Positions 27,258-38,742 of a stretch of 64,000 nucleotides of DNA are shown one piece after another (the first letter of the stretch is position 1; every line of letters begins with the position of its first letter). The stretch is from Brevibacterium limosum. Lineage in GTDB: Bacteria > Actinomycetota > Actinomycetes > Actinomycetales > Brevibacteriaceae. The stretch spans positions 3,720,001 to 3,784,000 of the forward strand of contig NZ_CP050154.1 of assembly GCF_011617705.1 (NCBI RefSeq). The letters are read 5' to 3'. The notes below the pieces were generated by a model. It made no database searches, was not told where the DNA came from, and was given only the letters and a program-made list of their open reading frames with translations. The translations under genes and the position numbers were made by a program.

Positions 27258-28733
27258 TCAGCACTCGACGACGTTGACGGCGAGGCCGCCCATCGCCGTC
27301 TCCTTGTACTTCGAGGACATGTCCGCGCCGGTCTGGCGCATCGTCTCGATCACCTCGTCGAGGCTGACCCGGTGCTGCCCGTCGCCCCACAGCGCCATGC
27401 GGGAGGCATTGATGGCCTTACCGGCGGCGATCGCGTTGCGCTCGATGCATGGCACCTGCACGAGACCGGAGATCGGGTCGCAGGTCAGGCCGAGGTTGTG
27501 TTCCATGGCGATCTCGGCGGCGTTCTCCACCTGCTCCGGCGTCCCGCCCATCACGGCGGCCAGTCCCCCGGCAGCCATCGACGAGGCGGATCCGACCTCA
27601 CCCTGGCAGCCCACCTCGGCGCCGGAGATCGAGGCCCGCTCCTTGTACAGGACTCCGATGGCCGCCGCGGTGAGCAGGAAATCGACGATGGCCCGATGCT
27701 TAGCGGGTTCTCCGCCCTCCGCCACTGCGGGAACGTAGTTGAGCGCATAGTGCAGCACGGCAGGGATGATGCCGGCCGCCCCATTCGTGGGTGCGGTGAC
27801 GACGCGGCCGCCCGAAGCGTTCTCCTCATTCACGGCCATCGCGATGAGGTTGACCCACTCGAGGTAGTAGCCGGGATCCCGGTTCGGGTCCTCGGCCTTG
27901 AGCTTGAGGTACCAGTCGTGGGCACGGCGACGCACCTTGAGTCCGCCGGGCAGATAGCCCGAGCGGTCCAGGGATGCCGAAGCGCACTCCTCCATCACCG
28001 AGTAGATGTGCAACAGGCCGTGCCGGATCTCGTCGTCGTCTCGCATCGACAGTTCGTTGGCGTGCATGATCCCGGCGATCGACAGGTCGTTCTCGCGGCA
28101 GCGCCGAAGCAGCTCGCCGCCCGAGTGGAACGGATAGGGCAGCTCCTCGTCATACGACTCGAGCTCGGCGTCGACGACGGAATCCGCGACCGCGAACTCG
28201 GCGTCTCCGCTGTCGTCTGCGACGTCCGCCTCGGCGGTCTTCTCCTTGTCGAGGAATTCGGTCTCCGAGGTCACGAATCCGCCGCCCACGGAGTAGTAGG
28301 TCTCCTCGGCGAGGGTCTCTCCGGAGGCGTCATAGGCGGTCACGGTCATGGCGTTGGTGTGGCGCGGGAGGACGGTCAGCGGTCGTTTGACCATGTCATC
28401 CTCGGTGAACGCGAGTTCGACGCCGTTGCCGGTGGAATCGCCGAGGATGATCTTCCCGGTCTCGGACATCCGTGTCCGCCGGGCGGTGAGTTCGTTGGCT
28501 TCGATGAGGTCGGGGCGGCAGCCTTCGAGGCCGATGAGGATGGCGTCGAAGGTCCCGTGACCGGCGCCGGTGGCGGCCAGGGAACCGAATACGTCGACGC
28601 GCAGATCCGCCACGGATCCCAGCGAATCGCCGAGGAGGTCGATGAAGCTCGCGCCGGCACGCATCGGCCCGACGGTGTGGGAACTCGAGGGTCCGATGCC
28701 GACCGTGAAGAGGTCGAAGACACTCAATGGCAT
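27258..28733 (-). CDS. sdaA: L-serine ammonia-lyase, iron-sulfur type
   Basis: A 491-residue single-chain enzyme that converts L-serine to pyruvate and ammonia. The N-terminal beta domain shows [20 protein letters not shown]. The catalytic domain shows [52 protein letters not shown] and [14 protein letters not shown], with the Cys residues that ligate the 4Fe-4S cluster. An acidic insertion of about 35 residues (near 165-200) separates the two domains. It lies 91 bases after gcvH on the same strand, so serine formed from glycine-cleavage one-carbon units can be drained to pyruvate. No strong ribosome site precedes the ATG at 28733. Confidence 0.95.
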   Translation of the reverse strand: MPLSVFDLFTVGIGPSSSHTVGPMRAGASFIDLLGDSLGSVADLRVDVFGSLAATGAGHGTFDAILIGLEGCRPDLIEANELTARRTRMSETGKIILGDSTGNGVELAFTEDDMVKRPLTVLPRHTNAMTVTAYDASGETLAEETYYSVGGGFVTSETEFLDKEKTAEADVADDSGDAEFAVADSVVDAELESYDEELPYPFHSGGELLRRCRENDLSIAGIMHANELSMRDDDEIRHGLLHIYSVMEECASASLDRSGYLPGGLKVRRRAHDWYLKLKAEDPNRDPGYYLEWVNLIAMAVNEENASGGRVVTAPTNGAAGIIPAVLHYALNYVPAVAEGGEPAKHRAIVDFLLTAAAIGVLYKERASISGAEVGCQGEVGSASSMAAGGLAAVMGGTPEQVENAAEIAMEHNLGLTCDPISGLVQVPCIERNAIAAGKAINASRMALWGDGQHRVSLDEVIETMRQTGADMSSKYKETAMGGLAVNVVEC

Positions 28734-28824
28734 GGCAATCACTTCGTTTCTGTGGATATGCACAGCGGGGCCGACGAGAGACCGGCTCGGCCTTCTGTCG
28801 GCCCCACTGCGGGGAGGGAGAGCG

Positions 28825-29223
28825 TCAGAGAGAGTTCGCCTCGGCGTAGCCGGCGGCGTCCATGACCTCGCCGACCTCGGTCACGGCGACTTCGAACAGC
28901 CAGCCATCGCCGTAGGGGTCGGAGTTGAGCAGCCCGGGTGAGTCCACGGCCGCCTCGTTGATGGTGATGATCTCACCGGTCACCGGGGTGTAGAGGTCGG
29001 ACACGGACTTCGTGGATTCGACCTCACCGCAGGTCTCACCAGCGGTGATGGTGTCGCCGACCTCGGGCAGGTCGACGTAGACGACCTCGCCGAGGGCATC
29101 GGAGGCGACGGCGGTGATGCCGACTTTGACGGTCTTGCCGACGAGCTCATCGGCCTGGCCGTCGACCCATTCGTGTTCGGCGGAGTAGGTGAAGTTCTGC
29201 GGGAGCGGGGGCAGCTGTGCCAT
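28825..29223 (-). CDS. gcvH: Glycine cleavage system H protein
   Basis: A 132-residue lipoyl carrier of the glycine cleavage complex. It shuttles the methylamine group between P, T and L proteins. The lipoylation motif is [15 protein letters not shown] with the modified Lys at residue 72. YSAEHEWV at the start and [15 protein letters not shown] near the end are typical. The adjacent gcvT and gcvP supply partners. The L protein (dihydrolipoyl dehydrogenase) is not encoded in this window. Confidence 0.96.
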   Translation of the reverse strand: MAQLPPLPQNFTYSAEHEWVDGQADELVGKTVKVGITAVASDALGEVVYVDLPEVGDTITAGETCGEVESTKSVSDLYTPVTGEIITINEAAVDSPGLLNSDPYGDGWLFEVAVTEVGEVMDAAGYAEANSL

Positions 29224-29275
29224 ATGTCTTCCTTACTGTGACCCCACCGGAAGCGGCGGTCACGACGTTGTTGGG

Positions 29276-29314
29276 CCAGGTGGGACCAGTGTACGAGTCA
29301 CAGGTCCCACCTGG
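29276..29314 (-). other. Intercistronic hairpin, gcvT-gcvH
   Basis: CCAGGTGGGACC (29276-29287) and GGTCCCACCTGG (29303-29314) form a perfect 12-bp stem with a 15-base loop. No U run follows. It probably tunes the level of gcvH and sdaA relative to gcvPT. Confidence 0.55.
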
Positions 29315-29332
29315 ATGAACTTTGGGTGGGCC

Positions 29333-30594
29333 TCAGTGGGCCGGGCGCTTGTAGAACGGCAGTTCGGCGACGGTGAAGTCGTGCGCCTTGCCGCGGATGT
29401 CCACGGTCACCGCGGTGGCCGCCTCGGCGCGATCCCGGTCGAGGTAGGCCAAGGCGATCGGGTGGCCGAGGGTCGGTGAGGGCTGACCGGAGGTGACGAT
29501 GCCGACCTCGGCGCCGTCGACGGACACGGCGGCTCCGGAGCGAGCGGCTCGGCGTCCCTCCGAGGTCAGGCCGACGAGCACGCGCGGCGGTTCGGTCTCT
29601 CCCAGCTTCGCGAGGGCATCGCGGGCGAAGAAGTTCTCCTTCGTGGTGAACCCGATCATCCGGCCCAGTCCCGCATCGTACGGGGTGGTGTTCTGGTCGA
29701 GTTCGTTGCCGTAGAGGGGCATTCCGGCTTCCAGCCGCAGCGAATCGCGTGCGGCCAGTCCGCAGGGCACGAGTCCGTAGTCGACGCCCGAGGTCACCAG
29801 GGTCTCCCACAGGCGGGTGGCGCCGATGTTCGGCGCGTAGAGTTCGAATCCGTCCTCTCCGGTGTATCCGGTGCGGGCGAGCATGAGGTCGATCCCGGCG
29901 ATCATCAGCGGCATCCACGCGTAGTACTTGAGCTCGCGCACTGCCTGACCGATGGTGATGGTGTCATCCCCCGCCGAGGTGGCTCCCCCGTTGGCATCAT
30001 CCGTGGCCTGGGCCTTCGCGTGGTCTCCGGCACCCGTGCGGGGCCCGAATTCGCCGTGGCCGGCTTCGTCGAGAGCGCGCAGGATGATCGCTTCGGAGTT
30101 CGGCCCCTGCACGGCGATGAGCGCGGTGGCATCGGATTCGTCGGTCAGGCGCACATCGGAGCCGGGGGCGACCTCCTGGACGAAGTGCTGCACCCGGTCC
30201 TTCAGCGCCGCGACCACGACGGGCGTGTTCGAGGCGTTGGGGACGATGAGGAACTCTTCGTCGCCGATGCGGTAGGTGATGAGGTCGTCGAGGAGGCCTC
30301 CGGCCTCATTGACGATGACTCCGTACTTCGCCTTGCCGATCTTCATCTTCGAGTACTTCGCGACCAGCGCGTAGTCGAGGAAGGCGGCGGCGTCGGTGCC
30401 GCTGATGCGCACCTCGCCCATATGGGAGAGGTCGAAGAGGCCTGCGGCCTCACGAACGGCCCGGTGTTCGGCCAGTTCGGAGCCGTACTTCAGCGGCATG
30501 TCCCAGCCGCCGAAGTCGGTGAACGAGGCACCGAGCTCGGCGTGGATGCTGTGCAGCGGGGTCTCTTTGGGCGTGTTCGCAGTCGTGTCGGTCA

Positions 30595-30595
<1 letters not shown>
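29333..30595 (-). CDS. gcvT: Glycine cleavage system aminomethyltransferase (T protein)
   Basis: A 420-residue tetrahydrofolate-dependent aminomethyltransferase that releases ammonia and forms 5,10-methylene-THF. The blocks FGGWDMPLKYGSELAEHRAV, GLFDLSHMGEVRISG, ARTGYTGEDGFELYAP, GLAARDSLRLEAGMPLYGNE and FYKRP at the C-terminus are canonical. A Gly/Ala/Asp-rich insertion of about 25 residues sits near position 200. Two adjacent ATGs overlap the gcvP stop (ATGATGA). The one at 30595 is 7 bases from GAGG and is preferred over 30598. It is translationally coupled to gcvP. Confidence 0.95.
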
Positions 30596-33528
<2,933 letters not shown>

Positions 33529-33532
33529 TTGC

Positions 33533-33842
33533 CGTCCTAGGGTCGGTGTCGCGTCCACCGATAGGAGGACGCAGCGATCGCTGAGAGTCCTCCCCGATCT
33601 GTCGGAGCTGCGGCCCGTCCGGCTCGTGCGCACGTGGGCTCGATTTCGGTTGCGGTCGGGACTCGCTGTCCTTCAGATATGCCTGCAATCGGTGGTACTG
33701 GGCCTGAGAGTTTCCCGGGGAGGGAATTGCACCTACGGCGCTGCTCGGAGTCTTGTGCTTCTGCGTCAGCCGATGCTCCAGCGGTGGCTGGTGCTCGTCC
33801 GTGCGTGCAGTCGCGGCTGCCCGGCAGCTCTCCCACGTCTTG
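33533..33842 (-). promoter_or_regulatory. Glycine riboswitch, probably tandem
   Basis: On the minus strand the leader shows GUGGGAGAG (33837-33828 region), then GCGCCGUAGGUGCAA, CCCCGGGAAACUCUCAGGC (to about 33700) and CCAGUACCAC. These are the conserved core and closing P1 stem of a glycine aptamer. A second ACUCUCAG lies about 120 bases downstream (33587-33581), as expected for the second aptamer of a tandem. Beyond it GCGUCC (33572-33567) can pair either with a nearby GGACGC or with the ribosome site AGGACG (33538-33533). That would control translation of gcvP. The second aptamer is the less certain part. Confidence 0.85.
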
Positions 33843-33893
33843 TCTTAGCGGCGTATGAAGTTGTGTGCAGAACCGCGTGGAACTGCGCCTCTG

Positions 33894-33922
33894 ATTCTAG
33901 TGAAAGAAATCACCCCCGACAA
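33894..33922 (-). promoter_or_regulatory. Promoter of the gcvPTH-sdaA operon
   Basis: A -35 TTGTCG (33922-33917), a 17-base spacer and -10 TAGAAT (33899-33894) lie on the minus strand about 50 bases before the riboswitch core. Confidence 0.7.
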
Positions 33923-33972
33923 ACCTCGAGGCCAGGTGCAGGTCGGCACCCCTGCCACGGTCGTCGGTGGTC

Positions 33973-34011
33973 GAAATGGTCACGCAGTTCCGCGCAGAAC
34001 GTGACCATTTC
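33973..34011. terminator. Perfect 12-bp inverted repeat
   Basis: GAAATGGTCACG (33973-33984) and CGTGACCATTTC (34000-34011) flank a 15-base loop. It lies 67 bases past the transporter stop and upstream of the gcvP promoter. It is probably the terminator of the transporter gene. No U run is seen, so an operator role is possible. Confidence 0.5.
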
Positions 34012-34078
34012 TCCCACCTAAGCGGCCTTCCACTCAAGCAACCCTCGCCGAGGCGGCTCTTCCAACCCGCCCTGATGC

Positions 34079-35368
34079 TCAGATCGCGTTGAGGTCCTTG
34101 CCCTTGGTTTCGGGCAGTTTGACCACGGCGACGATCGTCGCCAGGCAGAGCAGGACCACCCAGCCGCTGGAGAGCCAGCTGAGGTCGAGCGAGTTGAACA
34201 GACCGTTGAGGTACGGTGCCGTTCCGCCGAAAACGGCCACGGAGACCGAGTAGGCGAAGCCGATTCCCTGGGTGCGGACCTTCGTCGGGAATGCCTCGGA
34301 CAGGACTGCCGACAGCAGAGCTCCTGCCATCGAGACGACGAGCAGAGCCAACGTCGACGCGACGAAGAGCGTCCAGCCGGTGTCCGTGATCATGCCCATG
34401 AGCGGATACTGCAGGATCGCCATGAGCACACCGAAGCCGATGAGCACCGGGCGACGACCGATCCGATCTGAGAGGAATCCCCAGAACGGCAGCGATACCA
34501 GAGCGATGATCTGCGCACCGACGGTCGCCCAGTAGGCGGTCTGCGCATCCATGCCGCGCTCGGTGATCGCCAAAGTCGACGCGTACGACGTCCAGGTGTA
34601 GTGAGCTGCGGTGATGCCCGAGGTCATGAGCACGACGAGGACGATCGCACGAGCCACTCGGCCGCGATCCAGCGGAGTCGGGTCGACGACTTTCTCAGCT
34701 TCGTCGGCTTCGAAGACATCGCTTTCGACCATTCCGCGGCGCATCCACAGCGCGACCAGCGCGAGCAGACCGCCGAGCGCGAACGGGATCCTCCACGCCC
34801 ATTCGGCAACCGCCGCCTCGGAGAAGACGTTCGTGATCACACCCCCGATCGTGTAGGCGACGACCGACCCGCCGAAGATGGCGACGAAGACGATGGAACC
34901 CCAGAATCCGCGGCGGTGGGCCGGAGCGATCTCGGCGATATAGGAGTTCGCCGTTGCCGACTCACCACCATGGGCGAAGCCCTGCGCAACTCGGATGAGG
35001 AGGAGGACCAGTGAGGCGAAGACCCCGATCTGACCGTAGGTCGGCAGGACAGCGATGAGGAACGAACCGCTGGCCATGATGAGCATCGTGACGATGAGGA
35101 CGAACTTGCGTCCCTTCACGTCGGCGATCTTGCCGAACACGATGCCGCCCAGAGGTCTCATGAGGAACCCGACGGCGAAGACGCCGAGGGTCGCGAGGAC
35201 GGATGAGACCTTGTCCTCGCTGTTGAACATGGCCGCGGCAATGAACGGAGTGAACACCGCGTAGGCGCTCCACTCGTACCATTCGAGGATATTTCCGATG
35301 GTGCTCGCGACGACGGATCGCCGTTTCAGCTGCAAAGGCACCTTTGTCTCTGCGATCGTATCGGTCAT
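34079..35368 (-). CDS. MFS transporter, metabolite:H+ symporter (MHS) type
   Basis: A 429-residue protein with about 12 helices. MHS signatures are GNILEWYEWSAYAVFTPFIA in helix 1, FLMRPLGGIVFGKIADVKGR between helices 2 and 3, and RVAQGFAHGGESATANSYIA in helix 4. The second-half loop reads SDRIGRRPVL. It likely imports the organic acid metabolised by the CoA ligase, SDR, acyl-CoA dehydrogenase and kinase genes upstream. It is separated from the kinase gene by 153 bases, so a private promoter is possible. AAAGGA is 6 bases before the ATG. Confidence 0.9.
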   Translation of the reverse strand: MTDTIAETKVPLQLKRRSVVASTIGNILEWYEWSAYAVFTPFIAAAMFNSEDKVSSVLATLGVFAVGFLMRPLGGIVFGKIADVKGRKFVLIVTMLIMASGSFLIAVLPTYGQIGVFASLVLLLIRVAQGFAHGGESATANSYIAEIAPAHRRGFWGSIVFVAIFGGSVVAYTIGGVITNVFSEAAVAEWAWRIPFALGGLLALVALWMRRGMVESDVFEADEAEKVVDPTPLDRGRVARAIVLVVLMTSGITAAHYTWTSYASTLAITERGMDAQTAYWATVGAQIIALVSLPFWGFLSDRIGRRPVLIGFGVLMAILQYPLMGMITDTGWTLFVASTLALLVVSMAGALLSAVLSEAFPTKVRTQGIGFAYSVSVAVFGGTAPYLNGLFNSLDLSWLSSGWVVLLCLATIVAVVKLPETKGKDLNAI

Positions 35369-35521
35369 AGCTTCCTTTCCACTGCTTCATTGGATGTGGT
35401 GGTGCTGCGCATCTCTGGGATGGTGCTGGCTCGGCTCGTCGCCCGGCCGAAAGGTGTTCGCAATCAGATACTCTTCGCGTCTGGAGATGTCCGATTGCGA
35501 CCGCCTCTCGGTCGCTCGCCA

Positions 35522-36604
35522 TCAGCCGACGGTGGCGGCGATGGCTTCGGCAGCCTCGATGAGTTCGGGCACTCCGGTCTCGAGGCTGCCGGTGAAATCA
35601 CCGGCCGACGTGGCTTCTCCGTTGAGCCATCTCGTGTAGATGGCTTCGCTGAAGATCGCCGCCTTCCACAACGCGAATGCCTCGTACCAGGGCAGCGCGG
35701 AGAGGTCGAGCCCCGTCTTCCTCTGGTAGCGCTCGGCGAGTTCAGCGCGGGTGAGGAACCCCACCCTCGCCGTGACCGGGGTGAGGTCCATGACCGTGCG
35801 CGGGTGCTCGCGGTCGGTGTAGGTGACGAGGAAGTAGCCGAGGTCGGCGAGCGGATCGCCCAGAGTCGACATCTCCCAATCGAGGATCGCGGCGACCTCG
35901 ACCGGCGAGGACGAGGCGATCATCGCGTTGCCCGCCCGGTAGTCACCGTGGACGACCGCGTGCCGCTGAGTGGTCGGAATGTTCGCAGCCAACCACTCGC
36001 CGAGGCGGCTGACCTGGGGCAGGGAACGCTGAGTGTTCTTTTCCCAGAGGGAGGCGAACAGCTTCACCTGGCGCTGCATGTACCCGTCGGGACGACCGAG
36101 CGCGGCCACCTCGGGAACGGTGACGTCGACCGAATGGAGGTCGACGAGGCGGTCGACGAGGGCTTCGCTGAAAGCGCGACGGTCGGCCGCCTCGGCGAGG
36201 AGATCAGGCAGGGCGTCGGTGACGACGGTGCCCGGCACGAAACCCATGATGTAGAACGGGACGCCGAGGACCGATTCGTCCTCGCACACGTGGAGGATGG
36301 TCGGCACGGCCACGCCCTGTGCACCCAGGACCTGCTGGATCCTTGCCTCCCGGACCATGTCGTGGGTCGACTTCGGGATCGGCGGGCGCGGTCCGCGGCG
36401 GAGCACCACATCGATGTCGTCGCGGCGGATGCGGAAGGTGACGTTCGACTGCCCTTCGCCGATGCGGTCCCAGCGGATGGGGCCTGTGCCGATGCCGTGC
36501 TTGTCGAGGTAGTCGGTGAGGACGTCGACGATGAGCAGCGGCGGCGCGGACAGTGCCCGCGCCTCGGCGGCGGTGTCGACGACGTCGATGAGCTTCACGG
36601 TCAA
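35522..36604 (-). CDS. APH-fold phosphotransferase (ACAD10/11- and LvaA-like)
   Basis: A 360-residue kinase-fold protein. The glycine-rich RIGEGQSNVTFRI region, the catalytic loop VVHGDYRAGNAMI and the metal-binding ILDWEMSTLGDPLADLG are intact. This subgroup, found next to acyl-CoA dehydrogenases or fused to them in mammalian ACAD10/11, phosphorylates hydroxyacyl-CoA substrates rather than antibiotics. The TTG start overlaps the stop of the acyl-CoA dehydrogenase gene by four bases and follows GGGAGG, so the two are coupled. A GTG six bases later is the alternative start. Substrate identity is inferred from the cluster only. Confidence 0.87.
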   Translation of the reverse strand: MTVKLIDVVDTAAEARALSAPPLLIVDVLTDYLDKHGIGTGPIRWDRIGEGQSNVTFRIRRDDIDVVLRRGPRPPIPKSTHDMVREARIQQVLGAQGVAVPTILHVCEDESVLGVPFYIMGFVPGTVVTDALPDLLAEAADRRAFSEALVDRLVDLHSVDVTVPEVAALGRPDGYMQRQVKLFASLWEKNTQRSLPQVSRLGEWLAANIPTTQRHAVVHGDYRAGNAMIASSSPVEVAAILDWEMSTLGDPLADLGYFLVTYTDREHPRTVMDLTPVTARVGFLTRAELAERYQRKTGLDLSALPWYEAFALWKAAIFSEAIYTRWLNGEATSAGDFTGSLETGVPELIEAAEAIAATVG

Positions 36605-37860
36605 CGCGCCTCCCCGACGATGTCGAGGCGGGGAGCTCCCGCGGCGACTTCCCTGCGGCGCTTCGACGAGGCGCGGCGGGAGATCGCGAACTTGTGCGTC
36701 TCGGTGGCGCCGTCGTAGATGCGGAACGGGCGGACGTCATTGAGGTACTGGACGAGCGGCAGCTGGTCGGAGACGCCATCGCCGCCGGTGAGCTGGATGG
36801 CCCGGTCGATGACGCGGTAGACAGCTTCGGAGCAGTAGACCTTCGCGATCGAGGACCGCGAGTTCGCCTCCTTCGCATCGGTGGCGAGCACCTCGGAGGT
36901 CTTCGTGATCATCGCATCCGAGGTTTCGATGTCGATGACCGACTGCGCGATGAGCTCCTGCGCGAGCCCCTGACGTGCGAGGATGTCACCGAAAGCCTCC
37001 CGATGTTCGGCTCGGTCGAGCGCAGTGTCCAGCGCGCGACGGGCCAGCCCCAGCCACCGCATGCAGTGGGTGAGTCGGGCGGGGGCCAGGCGCACCTGGG
37101 CATAGGCGAAGCCCTTGCCCGGTTCGCCGAGGATCGCCGAAGCAGGAACACGGACGTCATCGAAGTGGACGTAGGGGTGGCCGCCGGCGATCGTACGATC
37201 GACCGTGTTGATCGACCGACCGACGCTGACCCCGGGGGTGCCCTTGGGTACGAGGAACATCGTGGCCGCCTGCCCTTTCTTCGCCTGTGCGGAGCCGGAC
37301 CCCTCGGTCGCCTCGGCGGAGTCCTCTGGGGCGGTGGCGGCCATGACGATGAAGAAGCTGCACAGTTCGGCCCCGGAGATGAAGCGTTTGTCACCGGTGA
37401 TGACCCACTCATCGCCGTCTTTGACCGCGCGGGTGGCGAGCGCCGACGGATCGGAGCCGGTGCCCGGGTGCGGTTCGGTCATGGCGAAGGAGGAGCGCAC
37501 GTCGCCGGCGGCCAACGGAGCGAGGAAGCGTTCCTTCTGCTCCTGTGTGGCGATCTGGGCGAGCATGTGCATATTGCCTTCGTCGGGCGCCATGCAGCCC
37601 AGCACGGCGGGTCCGATCGGCGAGTAACCGGCCTCCTGGAACACCGGGGACCAGAATTCGATCGGCACACCCTGGCCGCCCCATTCTGCGGGCACATGCG
37701 GGGCGAAGACTCCGGCGGCCTTGGCCTTGGCTTTGGGATCGGCGAGCACCACCTCGTCGAGGTAGTCCCCGGGACGAGGTTCGGCGGGCATGACGACTTC
37801 GCGGATGAAGGTGCGGGTGCGCTGGCGCAGCTCTTCGACGTCGGCGGGGATCTGGCTCAC
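36601..37860 (-). CDS. Acyl-CoA dehydrogenase family protein, ACAD10/11-like
   Basis: A 419-residue FAD enzyme. Family blocks are PAEWGGQGVPIEFWSPVFQE, FAMTEPHPGTGSDPSALAT (the FAD/substrate loop), GDKRFISGAELCSFFIVMA and the C-terminal IYDGATETHKFAISRR with the probable catalytic Glu. An Ala/Glu/Ser/Gly-rich insertion of about 20 residues lies near 185-205. The long form with PTGADEGN-like N-terminal spacing (APDEGNMHML) fits the ACAD10/11 branch, which processes phosphorylated hydroxyacyl-CoAs. The GTG start overlaps the SDR stop by four bases. The downstream kinase is likewise coupled. Confidence 0.88.
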   Translation of the reverse strand: MSQIPADVEELRQRTRTFIREVVMPAEPRPGDYLDEVVLADPKAKAKAAGVFAPHVPAEWGGQGVPIEFWSPVFQEAGYSPIGPAVLGCMAPDEGNMHMLAQIATQEQKERFLAPLAAGDVRSSFAMTEPHPGTGSDPSALATRAVKDGDEWVITGDKRFISGAELCSFFIVMAATAPEDSAEATEGSGSAQAKKGQAATMFLVPKGTPGVSVGRSINTVDRTIAGGHPYVHFDDVRVPASAILGEPGKGFAYAQVRLAPARLTHCMRWLGLARRALDTALDRAEHREAFGDILARQGLAQELIAQSVIDIETSDAMITKTSEVLATDAKEANSRSSIAKVYCSEAVYRVIDRAIQLTGGDGVSDQLPLVQYLNDVRPFRIYDGATETHKFAISRRASSKRRREVAAGAPRLDIVGEAR

Positions 37861-38636
37861 GCTGTGCCTCCTGCTGTGATGAGTCCGCCGTCGGCGGTGA
37901 GGATCTGAGCGGTGATCCAGTCGGAGTCGTCCGAGGTGAGGTATGCGGCGGCTGCGCCGATGTCCTCGGGGGTGCCGAGACGGCCGGCCGGATAGGCGGC
38001 GGTGACTTCGTCTTCTCTGCCTTCGTAGAGGGCGGTGGCGAAGCGGGTCTTGACGATGGCCGGAGCGATTCCGTTGACGCGGACATCTGGCCCGAGTTCG
38101 ACGGCGAGGGTCTTCACGAGGTGGGAGACGGCGGCCTTCGAGACGCCGTAGAGGCCGATGCCTTCGCTCGGATTCTGGCCGGCGACCGAGGAGATGGACA
38201 GGATCCGGCCCTTGTTCTCACAGAAGCGCAGTCCCTCGTGGTGGACCGCGCCCTGGACCCAGGCCAATGTGCCGAGCACGTTGACCTCGAGGATCTTCCG
38301 GGCGGCGTCGAGCTCGATGTCGACGGTCTGACCGTAGACGGGGTTGATGCCGACGTTCGTGACCAGGACGTCGAGACGGCCGAACTTCTGGGCGATCGTG
38401 TCGAAGACTTCGTCGCGGTGGGCCGGATCATCGGCCTTGCCGGCGATGCCGATCGCAGTGCCGGCGGGGAATTCGGCGACGGTCTCGGCCAGCGGTTCGG
38501 GCTTGCGGGCGGTGAGGACGACGGTCGCGCCTTCGGCCTGCAGCCGCCTCGCGATGCCGAGGCCGATGCCGCGGCTCGATCCCGTGACGAGGGCGACCTG
38601 GCCCTCGAAACGGCGTCCGAACGATGATTCGCTCAT
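37857..38636 (-). CDS. SDR family oxidoreductase
   Basis: A 259-residue classical SDR with cofactor motif TGSSRGIGLGIA, the TNVGINPVYG strand, a Ser in SISSVAGQNPSEG and the YGVSK active site. It probably reduces or oxidises a keto/hydroxyacyl-CoA in the same pathway as the flanking CoA ligase and acyl-CoA dehydrogenase. AGGAG is 5 bases before the ATG at 38636. An upstream frame extension was rejected. It is strikingly similar to the SDR at 41555-42373, with long identical segments, so the two arose by duplication. Confidence 0.9.
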   Translation of the reverse strand: MSESSFGRRFEGQVALVTGSSRGIGLGIARRLQAEGATVVLTARKPEPLAETVAEFPAGTAIGIAGKADDPAHRDEVFDTIAQKFGRLDVLVTNVGINPVYGQTVDIELDAARKILEVNVLGTLAWVQGAVHHEGLRFCENKGRILSISSVAGQNPSEGIGLYGVSKAAVSHLVKTLAVELGPDVRVNGIAPAIVKTRFATALYEGREDEVTAAYPAGRLGTPEDIGAAAAYLTSDDSDWITAQILTADGGLITAGGTA

Positions 38637-38742
38637 TGCTTCTCCTGTGTTGCGGGTTCTCTGTCTGTGAGTTCTCTGTCTGTGGGGCCGGTCAGGGGCC
38701 GGGCCTGTCCTCGGTAGGGCCGCCTCGGTGACGGCACGATCG

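Noticed and set aside
27150..27400. GTG start with a GGAGG site, rightward, reading into sdaA antisense
   Set aside because: The ribosome site is good, but after about 35 residues the frame is only the antisense of sdaA and shows no similarity to anything I know.
35460..35505. CGCAATC/GATTGCG inverted repeat between kinase and transporter genes
   Set aside because: Only seven base pairs with a long loop; it could easily occur by chance.
35522..36604. APH-fold kinase as an aminoglycoside resistance gene
   Set aside because: Translational coupling to an ACAD10/11-like dehydrogenase and presence in a CoA ligase operon point to acyl-CoA metabolism instead.
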